Counted from the first letter of the stretch, positions 6,937-13,022 are shown. The stretch: 13,022 nt of DNA from a bacterium UBA3734 (GCA_002372575.1 DFHC01000014.1:1-13022); one strand, 5' to 3'. Notes: generated by a model not told the origin, from the letters alone. A program made the numbers and translations.

Positions 6937-7245
6937 TCAGGGTTCGGCAGCAAACATAGGCTCCATCTCATGCGCTGGATAGCGATACACCTGCAAAATC
7001 GGAGCCCCGAGTGCCGTTTCGATGGATGCAAGCGTTTCGATGGTGAAATTGTGGGTTCCACGCATCCATTTGCTGATTTCTGCCTCGCTTTTTCCCAACC
7101 GAAGTGCCAAATCTTTCTGTTTGAGCCCTTTTTCTTCGAGGATGCCATGAATTCTATCCACTATTTGAAAAGACATAGATACTCTTTCGCGAGCCTTTGG
7201 ATTCACCCGCTTACGCCTCTCTTCTAAAACTTTACTTCTCCTCAT
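6937..7245 (-). CDS. XRE-family HTH antitoxin/repressor (HigA-like)
   Basis: A 102-residue DNA-binding protein. Residues about 29-86 form a Cro/C1-type helix-turn-helix (ILEEKGLKQKDLALRLGKSEAEISKWMRGTHNF, split here as ILEEKGLKQKDLALRL then GKSEAEISKWMRG); the recognition helix is about 53-62. A basic tail of some 22 residues precedes it (RRSKVLEERRKRVNPKARER). The start at 7245 overlaps the upstream gene's stop (7232) by 14 bp, a translational coupling typical of toxin-antitoxin pairs with the toxin first (HigBA order). By analogy it would neutralise the upstream protein and repress the shared promoter, perhaps through the palindromes at 7729-7742 and 7789-7803. An ordinary repressor role cannot be excluded. 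There is no clear terminator of its own; the hairpin with a U-run at 6811-6844 is about 95 nt downstream. Confidence 0.85.
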   Translation of the reverse strand: MRRSKVLEERRKRVNPKARERVSMSFQIVDRIHGILEEKGLKQKDLALRLGKSEAEISKWMRGTHNFTIETLASIETALGAPILQVYRYPAHEMEPMFAAEP

Positions 7246-7720
7246 ATCTCGAAAAATTTAAGTTACCTACAATTTCCTTGTCAACAAGCACGATTGTTCC
7301 GTCATTGATCCGCGACGAAATGAATCTGCTGGTGTCAATAAGCATTTTTACGTACGGAGCCAGCGTCGCGCTCTCCTGCCAACTTCTTGCATCCTTAACA
7401 CCGCCATTGCCAAAAACAAGAATCTTATCGGACAAACGCAGACAGTACAGCCTGATTTTGTTACCCACGTCAATGGGGATGACACCACCCCCATCGCCAT
7501 ACCTGCCCTCTGGACGAAAATAGCGTTCCAAAGCCCCTCGCTCGGCAATCTGATCAAGCCAAGAAATAATGACATCAACCTCGTCGTCATACTCACAGCC
7601 CTCCGGAAACTTCTCAAAGAATGCCTCCAATTCCGTCAATTCAGCACCCTGCATCCTAATGCTATAGAAATTAACCTTTTCGTATTCTTCAATTAGTTCA
7701 ATGCGATATTCTTGCCTCAT
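7232..7720 (-). CDS. Putative RelE/HigB-superfamily toxin
   Basis: 162 residues from the ATG at 7720. A longer in-frame start at 7780 is rejected because the promoter (7750-7781) would lie inside it. The core (about residues 46-116) reads like a RelE/HigB or Gp49-type mRNA interferase: a helix DVIISWLDQIAERGAL, then basic YFRPEGRYGD, then beta strands KIRLYCLRLSDKILVFGNGGVKDARSWQE. The R-LYCLRL-D-I-FGNGG-K pattern corresponds to the family's 'R.fyf..g..ivlLhgF.KK' strands. It is longer than typical RelE/HigB toxins (about 90-120 residues), with extra N-terminal (1-45) and C-terminal (120-162) parts. A downstream overlapping XRE gene supports a type II toxin-antitoxin module. The toxin assignment is an inference from context and strand pattern; catalytic residues cannot be fixed by eye. 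Confidence 0.7.
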   Translation of the reverse strand: MRQEYRIELIEEYEKVNFYSIRMQGAELTELEAFFEKFPEGCEYDDEVDVIISWLDQIAERGALERYFRPEGRYGDGGGVIPIDVGNKIRLYCLRLSDKILVFGNGGVKDARSWQESATLAPYVKMLIDTSRFISSRINDGTIVLVDKEIVGNLNFSRYEEK

Positions 7721-7728
7721 CAGTTTCT

Positions 7729-7742
7729 TAACTTTTAAGTTA
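7729..7742. promoter_or_regulatory. Palindromic operator candidate 1 of the toxin-antitoxin operon
   Basis: TAACTT-TT-AAGTTA is a perfect 6+6 inverted repeat placed right at the predicted transcript start (about 7743) and just before the toxin ATG. TTAACTT recurs at 7786-7792. The position fits autorepression by the XRE protein; no binding data are available. Confidence 0.5.
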
Positions 7743-7749
7743 TATGCTG

Positions 7750-7781
7750 CAAAGGTACTATATTTCATCGAAATAGCCAAA
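7750..7781 (-). promoter_or_regulatory. Bacteroidetes-type promoter of the toxin-antitoxin operon
   Basis: On the minus strand a -33 box TTTG (7778-7781) and a -7 box TACCTTTG (7750-7757) are 20 bp apart. The predicted start near 7743 fixes the toxin start at 7720 instead of 7780. A second isolated -7 match, TATCTTTG (7825-7832), lies further upstream without a clear -33 box. Confidence 0.75.
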
Positions 7782-7788
7782 TAAATTA

Positions 7789-7803
7789 ACTTAAAAATTA
7801 AGT
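7789..7803. promoter_or_regulatory. Palindromic operator candidate 2 of the toxin-antitoxin operon
   Basis: ACTTAA-AAA-TTAAGT is a perfect 6+6 inverted repeat just upstream of the -33 box. It shares the ACTT/AAGT half-sites and the TTAACTT heptamer with candidate 1, though its spacer differs. The region is very A/T-rich, so chance is possible. Confidence 0.4.
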
Positions 7804-7840
7804 AAGAATATTTTTTCTTCTTTTCAAAGATAAGACAACA

Positions 7841-7875
7841 AAAAATCGGACACCGCCAAGCAGTGCCCGATTTTT
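7841..7875 (-). terminator. Terminator hairpin inside the left direct repeat
   Basis: AAAAATCGGACAC (7841-7853) pairs with GTGCCCGATTTTT (7863-7875) around a 9-nt loop. On the minus strand the one imperfect pair becomes G-U, so it should work better in that direction, ending transcripts from the chimeric ORF. It is a diverged copy of the 9542-9579 terminator. Confidence 0.7.
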
Positions 7876-8000
7876 CTTATCAGCAAATTACGACTTATTC
7901 GGCTTTCTCGTGCGAGAAGTAGATGCCGTTGGAAACTTGCGGAGCATCGTTGAACGTGGCCTTCACGCCGATGACGGTGAGTTTGTCACCCACCTCGATG
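7841..8000. repeat. Left direct repeat (copy of the OB-fold gene 3' end and terminator)
   Basis: These 160 bp match 9542-9704 in the same orientation. The hairpin loop has a small length difference; the remaining ~125 bp differ at about 10 positions (roughly 92% identical by eye). The repeat covers the terminator, stop codon and last ~34 codons of the OB-fold lipoprotein gene. Identity stops abruptly at 8000/9704, where the left copy joins nucleotidyltransferase sequence. Confidence 0.9.
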
Positions 8001-8077
8001 AGTGCTTTCGGCGTGGTGTCGGTCAGCGGCCGGAGGCGCGTGCCCAGTCCTGCTGCGAAAATCATAGCTTGCTTCAT
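7895..8077 (-). pseudogene. Chimeric remnant: nucleotidyltransferase start fused to OB-fold lipoprotein C-terminus
   Basis: An open 60-codon frame made of two unrelated pieces. Residues 1-29 (MKQAMIFAAGLGTRLRPL, then TDTTPKALIEV) are the N-terminus of an NTP_transferase sugar-phosphate nucleotidyltransferase, with the GxGTRLRPLT...PKAL nucleotide-binding signature. Such enzymes normally have about 240 or more residues, so over 85% is missing. Residues 27-60 (IEVGDKLTVIGVKATF to SHEKAE) are identical to the C-terminus of the OB-fold lipoprotein at 9599. The pieces share IEVG at the junction, suggesting recombination at short homology. A -7 promoter element (8099-8106) and a terminator (7841-7875) remain, so it may still be expressed. 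The fragment cannot be an active enzyme: the rest of the Rossmann fold and the sugar site are absent. The ATG at 8077 is chosen because MKQAMIFAAG is the family's usual start; an in-frame upstream extension to 8173 is low-complexity. Confidence 0.85.
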
Positions 8078-8098
8078 AGCTGTTCTTTTTTTCGGATG

Positions 8099-8106
8099 CA
8101 AAGTTA
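8099..8106 (-). promoter_or_regulatory. -7 promoter element of the truncated nucleotidyltransferase
   Basis: TAACTTTG on the minus strand, 22 bp upstream of the ATG at 8077, matches TAnnTTTG. No clean TTTG occurs at the right distance (TCAAAAGA lies near 8123-8130). It faces away from the 8126-8157 promoter, so the two divergent promoters share DNA. Confidence 0.5.
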
Positions 8107-8125
8107 CGAAAAAAATGCCATTTCT

Positions 8126-8157
8126 TTTGATGCAAACACAAAAAATAATTATCTTTG
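8126..8157 (+). promoter_or_regulatory. Bacteroidetes-type promoter of the transglutaminase-like gene
   Basis: A -33 box TTTG (8126-8129) and a -7 box TATCTTTG (8150-8157) are 20 bp apart. The predicted start near 8164 gives a ~25-nt leader before the ATG at 8190. Confidence 0.8.
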
Positions 8158-8189
8158 CAAAATATAATCTCAACTAAACTTAAAAACTT

Positions 8190-9512
8190 ATGAAAAAATT
8201 TTACACAATTCCTTTCGTTGCAGTTGCATTACTGGTTACAGCCTGCAACACAGAGAATGACATCGACGAAACCGTCGGAACCCAAGAAAAAACCGAAAGG
8301 GCTGGAATTGACGATTCCCCTGCACAGCCCAACGTGTCCTTTTTCCCGACACCCGACAGTTCCACAGAACTGGCAAAACTTGACCACAGCACCGCCCTGT
8401 ATCGCTGCGTCAGTAAGGCAAGCGAAGATTTGGGCGCACAACTCAACGATGGTATGGCGACTGAAGAAGAGATTAAATTCCTCACGACAGAAGTGGAAAC
8501 GATTCTTACAAAAGCGAAAGCCACCACAGAAACCCAAAAACTGAATGCCATCTATAACTGGGTTCGTACCAATATCAAGTACAGTTACGACGTGACCCAA
8601 CATTCCGCCTATTACACTTATACTGGGAAAAAGGCGATTTGCCAAGGCTATTCCAATCTTTTAAACGTGATGTGCCACATCGCAGGCATTAGTTGTTTCA
8701 ACGGAAACGGCTATGCCACTTCCAGTTGGCTCGGCCACGCGTGGAACTACGCCAAAGCCGACGGGAAATGGTACGTGGTGGATGCCACCCACAGCAGGAA
8801 GCACCTCTTGAATAGCTTGTCCAGTTACAAAAACTACTATTTCCCGATGCAGATTGATGTCACACTTTTTGAAGACGACAACTTCAAATACACTTGGTAC
8901 GACGGAAACCTTGCCATCACCGAAGTAAAACAGGGTAACGCCCAACTCACCATTCCCTATAGCGTGAACAGCCTGCGCATTTCATCGTTCAACCCACTCA
9001 CAGCCATTCCTTCCAATGTTGAAACCATCTACCTCGGCGACAACATCGTGCACCTCGGCAACACCAACGACTACGGCGCATATAAACAAGGTGCAAGCGT
9101 CGAGGCAATTCATATCGTCGAATCCAACCCGACTTTCTGTAGCGAAAACGGCATCGTATATCGCCGCAACGGTGACGAAGTGCAGCTAACGATCGTGCCT
9201 GCCGCAATGCGTTGGGTGGAACTTTCGTCGAAACTGACAAAGCTCGAGAAAAACGCGATTTGCGGACATAACGCCGTGGAAACGCTCGTCATCCCTGCCA
9301 GCGTGAAGACCATTGAGTCGTGGGCGGTGGAAAATGCGCCGAATCTGCTTCTGATTTACGTGCCCGAGGAATGCACCTATTTAGGATACGACGACAACTT
9401 CAACACCGTGACGAGCAGCGAACCCACGACTAATACGTTTGTCGGCATCAACCCCAACTGCCAAATCATCAAAGGCAGTGTGCCATCGAGCATCAAGCCT
9501 GTCACGCTCTAA
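8190..9512 (+). CDS. Transglutaminase-like lipoprotein with C-terminal LRR_5 repeats
   Basis: A 440-residue predicted lipoprotein. Residues 1-19 are a lipoprotein signal peptide ending LLVTAC (Cys19 lipidated). Residues about 115-205 are a transglutaminase-like core: a helix LNAIYNWVRTNIKYSY, the nucleophile Cys151 in AICQGYSNLLN, His183 in LGHAWNYAK and Asp198 in WYVVDATHS, so the full Cys-His-Asp triad is present. The fold serves as a cysteine protease or as a cross-linking or amidase enzyme; which applies here is unknown. Residues about 275-405 carry degenerate BspA-like LRR_5 repeats (VETIYLGDNIVHLG, VETLVIPASVKTIESWAVENAPNL), likely for binding. The ATG at 8190 fits the promoter at 8126-8157. 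It is the only clear + strand gene here, it lies between the two direct repeats, and it shares the 9542-9579 terminator with the convergent lipoprotein gene. Confidence 0.9.
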   Translation: MKKFYTIPFVAVALLVTACNTENDIDETVGTQEKTERAGIDDSPAQPNVSFFPTPDSSTELAKLDHSTALYRCVSKASEDLGAQLNDGMATEEEIKFLTTEVETILTKAKATTETQKLNAIYNWVRTNIKYSYDVTQHSAYYTYTGKKAICQGYSNLLNVMCHIAGISCFNGNGYATSSWLGHAWNYAKADGKWYVVDATHSRKHLLNSLSSYKNYYFPMQIDVTLFEDDNFKYTWYDGNLAITEVKQGNAQLTIPYSVNSLRISSFNPLTAIPSNVETIYLGDNIVHLGNTNDYGAYKQGASVEAIHIVESNPTFCSENGIVYRRNGDEVQLTIVPAAMRWVELSSKLTKLEKNAICGHNAVETLVIPASVKTIESWAVENAPNLLLIYVPEECTYLGYDDNFNTVTSSEPTTNTFVGINPNCQIIKGSVPSSIKPVTL

Positions 9513-9541
9513 GGTTTTCACTTTTGGGAACAAATCAATAT

Positions 9542-9579
9542 AAAAATCGGACACCACCCAGTGGCAGTGTCCGATTTTT
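9542..9579. terminator. Bidirectional terminator between convergent genes
   Basis: AAAAATCGGACAC (9542-9554) and GTGTCCGATTTTT (9567-9579) form a perfect 13-bp stem with a 12-nt loop and A-run/U-run edges on both strands. It lies 29 bp past the stop of the + gene and 19 bp past the stop of the minus lipoprotein gene, so it can end both transcripts. Confidence 0.85.
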
Positions 9580-9704
9580 CTTATTCGCAAATTACAACTT
9601 ATTCGGCTTTCTCGTGCGAGAAGTAGATGCCATTGGAGACTTGCGGAGCATCGTTGAACGTAGCCTTCACGCCAATGACGGTGAGTTTATCGCCCACTTC
9701 GATG
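9542..9704. repeat. Right direct repeat (3' end of the OB-fold gene and terminator)
   Basis: This is the partner of 7841-8000, in the same orientation. Here the sequence continues without a break into the full-length lipoprotein gene, so this is the intact context. Exactly 1541 bp (8001-9541), carrying the transglutaminase-like gene and the nucleotidyltransferase start, separate the copies. Confidence 0.9.
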
Positions 9705-11188
9705 TTCTTGTCGGCAAGGCAGTTCTTGCGAGCATCGCCCGAAGCACCCCAGCCGGGATAGCAGCCATAGACGTAGAGGCGCTGGTCTCCGTCCTTCAGC
9801 CAGACGTTGCCATAAGTGGCGTTGGCAATTTCGTCGAGCGTGCCCGTCACACGATAATAGACGTTCTTATTGTCTTCCTTCGTCAGGAACTCGGCGATGG
9901 TAACCTCCGTCACAGCATATTTGAGCTCTTCAAACGTAGTCGTGCCCATCTGCGGAGTCTCTCTATAAGACGTGCGTTTTCCGACAACGGTCACCACGTC
10001 GCCCACTTTGGCACCGGACTCCAAGAAGCCCTCGGCGCGATAGATGAGCACAGAGCCGGAATAGTCGGCAATCGTAAAGCTCTTGCCCTGCTTGTCGCTG
10101 GCGTACATACTGGTGATGACACCCGTCAGACGATACTGCGTATTATCTTTGGCTGCTTTGAGGAATTCATCGACCGTGGCTGCAATAATCGCACCCTTCT
10201 GTGCAATGACAACCTCAGAGGTGTATTGCTTCTTGCCGTCGGTGGTGGTGAAGGTGAGCGTGGTGCTGCGGTCGCCGCCGTCGTTGGGTGCCACGCGGAA
10301 GGTCACAGAGGGCGAAGAACCGTCGATAGACGCTATGGAAAGCCAGTTTTTGGCATCTTCGGGAATATCGACTGAAACGCCATTACCCTTGCACGTGAGG
10401 TTAGCCGTGACGAGGCCGCCCTCCACGGGCATCGGATCTTCGGTCTTGACGCCATCGACGGTCAGCGAATCGACCTTGATGAGCGACTTGTTGATTTTCA
10501 CCACCGTGACGTTCACCAGCTCCACTGTGCTGCCATAGAGCGCCTTCGGGCCTTCGACGGTGATTTCGTCGCCCACTTCAATGCCCCACGCGGCGATGGA
10601 GTTGTTCTGTCCGGCGTTGCCGTTCTTGTCGAGCGTGCCGTAGATGTAGAGGTCGGTTTCGCTCGTGCCGTCGTTCATATACCAGTTGCCATAGACGGTG
10701 TTGGCGATGGAGGTCACCGTGCCCGTCACGCGATAGGTTTTCGACTCGGGTCCGACCATCACATCGGCCACAGTGGCGTCGGAGATGGTGGAAAGTCCCT
10801 GAATCACGTTGATGCGCTGCGTTTTGCCGCCACAGGTGAGCAACAGCTCGCAGGTGCGACCGTCGAGCGTTTTTTCGGCACTGAAGGTGAGTTCAGTTTC
10901 GCCGGCAGCACCCGACACCTTGTCCACCTTGAGCCAGGCGGGCGTCTCGTAGTAGTTGGTCACGTTTTCGTTGTTGGCGTTTTTCGTGGTCACGGCAAAC
11001 ACCTTTTCTAACTGCCAGTCGCCCGTTGCCGTCACCTTGATGGCGGTTTGGCCGCCTTCTTGCGGAATGGCCACGTAGGACGACGACAACTTCACTTCGT
11101 CGAGATACGTCGGATCGTTGTTTTCCGAACAGCTCACGAACATAGCCATGAGGGCTATGAAAGACGGAATTAAATATCTCAGTTTCAT
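9599..11188 (-). CDS. BACON / multi-OB-fold lipoprotein
   Basis: 529 residues from the ATG at 11188. This start is chosen because it begins a lipoprotein signal peptide (MKLRYLIPSFIALMAMFVSC, Cys20); an in-frame start 15 bp upstream adds only NIKI. Residues about 32-131 are a BACON-type beta domain (SSYVAIPQEGGQTAIKV, PAWLKVDKVSG). Residues about 241-332 are a second one, ending SEVVIAQKG. Three OB-fold-like domains alternate with them: about 138-233, 337-425 and 430-527. The first and third are close relatives (YRVTGTVTSIANTVYGN and YRVTGTLDEIANATYGN, then LY-YG), so one arose by internal duplication. It follows the TonB-dependent receptor by 30 bp and is probably its co-transcribed surface partner. 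BACON domains are linked to glycan or mucin binding and OB folds to oligosaccharide or nucleic acid; the ligand here is unknown. Its last 34 residues are duplicated at 7895. Confidence 0.88.
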   Translation of the reverse strand: MKLRYLIPSFIALMAMFVSCSENNDPTYLDEVKLSSSYVAIPQEGGQTAIKVTATGDWQLEKVFAVTTKNANNENVTNYYETPAWLKVDKVSGAAGETELTFSAEKTLDGRTCELLLTCGGKTQRINVIQGLSTISDATVADVMVGPESKTYRVTGTVTSIANTVYGNWYMNDGTSETDLYIYGTLDKNGNAGQNNSIAAWGIEVGDEITVEGPKALYGSTVELVNVTVVKINKSLIKVDSLTVDGVKTEDPMPVEGGLVTANLTCKGNGVSVDIPEDAKNWLSIASIDGSSPSVTFRVAPNDGGDRSTTLTFTTTDGKKQYTSEVVIAQKGAIIAATVDEFLKAAKDNTQYRLTGVITSMYASDKQGKSFTIADYSGSVLIYRAEGFLESGAKVGDVVTVVGKRTSYRETPQMGTTTFEELKYAVTEVTIAEFLTKEDNKNVYYRVTGTLDEIANATYGNVWLKDGDQRLYVYGCYPGWGASGDARKNCLADKNIEVGDKLTVIGVKATFNDAPQVSNGIYFSHEKAE

Positions 11189-11218
11189 AATCTTAATGTT
11201 CAATTATCAATGTTCATT

Positions 11219-13022
11219 TTAATTAAAGAAGTATTTCACACCGATGGAAGCGTACCAGCACTGGCCGATGGCGTGGTTCTTCACCCACGTCTTGGTGTCG
11301 CCGTTGATGGACTTGGGCGTGGAGAAGGTGGCATAGCCGTCGGCATCGACGCCCTCGTATTTCAGGATGCGGGCCTCGGATCCGATGGCCGGATTGAGAT
11401 ATTTCGAAACGCCCCACGAGGAGTTCAGCAGGTTGAGCACGTTCTTGATGTCGAAACCGAGCTGCAGCGTGTGCTTCGTGTTGCCCACGTTCACCTTGAA
11501 GTCGTGCTTGTAGGCGATGTCGATGCGGTGTACCCACGGCGAATAGACGCTGTAGGGCTCGGCATACTTGCCCTGGTTGTTCTTCAGGTAGCTGTCGTTG
11601 TGGACATAGTCCATGAAGCGCTTGGCATCGTTCTCGCTCACGAAGCGGAACTGGCGGTTGGCCACCTGTTCGTCGGTCGGGATGTAGAGGGCGTCGTAGC
11701 TGTAGCCGTCGGAGTTCATGTCGTTGACCAGCATGTAGCTATAGTTGTAGCCGCCGCGCCAGGTCTCGTAGATGAGCGAATAGTGGTTGCCGCTCTTGTC
11801 GTGGATGGTGGCATTGGCCACGATGCGGTCGGGCGTCACATACTGCGAGTTGTGCAGCTTGATGTTGTTCGGACCCTCGACGGTGGGCACATAGGTGAAG
11901 GCCGACTCGGCAGCCGAGCCCGGCATACCCGTGATTTCCTTCGACACGGTGTGCGTGTAGGCCGCCATCAGCGAAATCCACTCGGCAGGCTGTGCGGTCA
12001 GCGTCAGGTTGGCGCTCCAGCCGTAGCCTTTCGAGGTGTTTTCAAGCATGAATGCCTTCGTGTTGGTGCGGAAGCCTGCGGGATAGATCGGACGGTTGTC
12101 AACGCCGTTGAAGCGCGAGAAGCCGCCCACGTTGGGAATGGCCCAGTCAGAGATGCAGACGTCGTTGATAGTCTTGTTGAAGATTCCCTCGATTGTAGCC
12201 GTGAACGGGAACGAAACGGGGAACTGGTAGTCGATGGCCAGCGAGGTCTTCCAAACCTGCGGCATCTTGAAGTTGGGATCTACGCCATTCACGGCCGAGG
12301 GAACGGTTCCGTCCTCGGGGCGCACGGTCTGCGGATAGCCCAAGCCGTGGAGCTTGTTGAGCATGTCGTTGATGTTCGTCATCGGACCGCCGGCAAACTG
12401 GCTCATGTCGAGCGTGCGGTTGTTGCCGTTCTCGATGTATCTGCCCGTGTAGTTTTCGAAGCCCTTGGTGGGTTTCCACGTGTTGGTCTCGCGGTCGAAG
12501 GTAGCAACTCGCGTGTTGGCGTTGAGCTGTGCCTGATACTGCACCATACCGCCGTTGGTCGGCATATTCGTGAAGAACACGAGCGGCAGACGACCTGAGA
12601 ACAGGCCCGTTCCACCACGCACCTTCAGCGACCTGTCGCCGAAGACGTCGTAGGTGAAGCCCACGCGCGGCGAAACCGTGAGGCTCGACTTCGGCCACTT
12701 GCCCGTGTCGATGTGACGACCGTCGTAGTCGAGGTCGTAGATGGCCTTGTTGGTCATCAGGTCTTTGTTGTTGAAGAACAGACCGTCGAGGCGGATGCCG
12801 TAGGTCAGTTTGAACTTGTCGTTGACGGTGAAGTCATCCTGCGCATAGATACCAAGTTTGTTGAACTGCACGCGGGCTGCGGGCTTCGTCTCGCCGTCGT
12901 AACCGTATGTCAGACAGAATACTTCAGGCGTTTGGTTGAAGAGTTGCTCAACGCTCATTCCGTCGGCCCAGTTGTAGCGATAGTAACCCGTTCCGTTGCG
13001 CATATACTGGTTGTCGGCCATC
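11219..13022 (-). CDS. TonB-dependent outer-membrane receptor (Oar-like), N-terminus outside the window
   Basis: The C-terminal 600 or so residues of a large outer-membrane beta-barrel. The reading frame is open to the window edge; the Met at 13021 is internal, since the signal peptide, carboxypeptidase-regulatory-like domain and plug expected of this family are absent and must lie upstream. Diagnostic barrel segments are GIYAQDDFTVNDKFKLTYG (about residues 57-75), SPRVGFTYDVFGDRSLKVRGG (split as SPRVGFTYDVF and GDRSLKVRGG), MPQVWKTSLAIDYQFP, and HTLQLGFDIKNVLNLLN near the end. The last strand ends CWYASIGVKYFFN, close to the usual terminal aromatic of barrels. The layout (PQVWKTS, then a barrel with long extracellular loops) is nearer to Oar-type receptors than to SusC. 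Energised by TonB-ExbBD, it would import or move a substrate across the outer membrane. The next gene encodes a BACON/OB-fold lipoprotein, not SusD. Confidence 0.9.
   Translation of the reverse strand, partial: MADNQYMRNGTGYYRYNWADGMSVEQLFNQTPEVFCLTYGYDGETKPAARVQFNKLGIYAQDDFTVNDKFKLTYGIRLDGLFFNNKDLMTNKAIYDLDYDGRHIDTGKWPKSSLTVSPRVGFTYDVFGDRSLKVRGGTGLFSGRLPLVFFTNMPTNGGMVQYQAQLNANTRVATFDRETNTWKPTKGFENYTGRYIENGNNRTLDMSQFAGGPMTNINDMLNKLHGLGYPQTVRPEDGTVPSAVNGVDPNFKMPQVWKTSLAIDYQFPVSFPFTATIEGIFNKTINDVCISDWAIPNVGGFSRFNGVDNRPIYPAGFRTNTKAFMLENTSKGYGWSANLTLTAQPAEWISLMAAYTHTVSKEITGMPGSAAESAFTYVPTVEGPNNIKLHNSQYVTPDRIVANATIHDKSGNHYSLIYETWRGGYNYSYMLVNDMNSDGYSYDALYIPTDEQVANRQFRFVSENDAKRFMDYVHNDSYLKNNQGKYAEPYSVYSPWVHRIDIAYKHDFKVNVGNTKHTLQLGFDIKNVLNLLNSSWGVSKYLNPAIGSEARILKYEGVDADGYATFSTPKSINGDTKTWVKNHAIGQCWYASIGVKYFFN

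Noticed and set aside
7721..7780. Longer N-terminus for the toxin (start at 7780)
   Set aside because: The strong TTTG-N20-TACCTTTG promoter lies within this stretch, so the start would not be transcribed; the extra residues are unlike the conserved core.
7841..9704. Insertion sequence or transposon between the direct repeats
   Set aside because: No transposase or terminal inverted repeats; the repeats are gene-end copies, far longer than target-site duplications.
9524..10375. 283-codon + strand open frame opposite the OB-fold lipoprotein
   Set aside because: Antisense shadow of a well-supported gene, running through the bidirectional terminator at 9542-9579; no family resemblance.
11210..12598. 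Long + strand open frame (462 codons) antisense to the TonB-dependent receptor
   Set aside because: Its translation is low-complexity (V/H/G/R-rich) as expected from the complement of GC-rich codons. It has no domain, promoter or start context, while the minus frame is a clear receptor.

Overview
The window looks like a chromosomal piece of a Bacteroidales bacterium, most likely in or near Prevotellaceae. This rests on protein families and promoters, not on a database match. The families are a T9SS-type C-terminal sorting domain, BspA-type leucine-rich repeats, a FISUMP domain, a fimbrillin-like lipoprotein head, BACON domains and a TonB-dependent receptor. Four genes or operons are preceded by the Bacteroidetes sigma-ABfr pattern TTTG-N19/20-TAnnTTTG. 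Nearly all genes are on the minus strand.

Layout, left to right. Positions 46-705 (-) encode a small unrecognised protein with weak LRR_5 character and its own promoter. Positions 706-967 hold that promoter and two minus-strand terminators. Positions 968-6589 (-) form a tight three-gene surface operon, transcribed right to left: a secreted LRR/Ig-like protein with a T9SS-type tail; an unrecognised 622-aa signal-peptide protein (2 bp gap); and a fimbrillin-like/Ig-like/FISUMP lipoprotein (19 bp gap). Its only visible promoter lies about 250 bp upstream of the first start codon. The resulting leader (about 6590-6840) folds on paper into a GNRA-capped hairpin and a nested long-range stem system, with an alternative pairing followed by a U-rich run. 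This is the best candidate for something undescribed here.

Positions 6937-7720 (-) are a HigBA-like toxin-antitoxin pair with a promoter and two AACTT/AAGTT palindromes. Positions 7841-9704 are a rearranged patch. The 3' end and terminator of the OB-fold lipoprotein gene are present twice (7841-8000 and 9542-9704) as direct repeats. Between the repeats lie a transglutaminase-like/LRR lipoprotein gene on the + strand and the first ~29 codons of a sugar-phosphate nucleotidyltransferase, fused in frame to the first repeat to give a 60-codon chimeric ORF.

Positions 9599-13022 (-) are a TonB-dependent receptor, cut by the window edge, followed by a BACON/OB-fold lipoprotein; this looks like an outer-membrane import or binding pair without SusD. 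Overall the window is an accessory cell-surface region. No tRNA, rRNA, CRISPR array, transposase or phage gene was seen.
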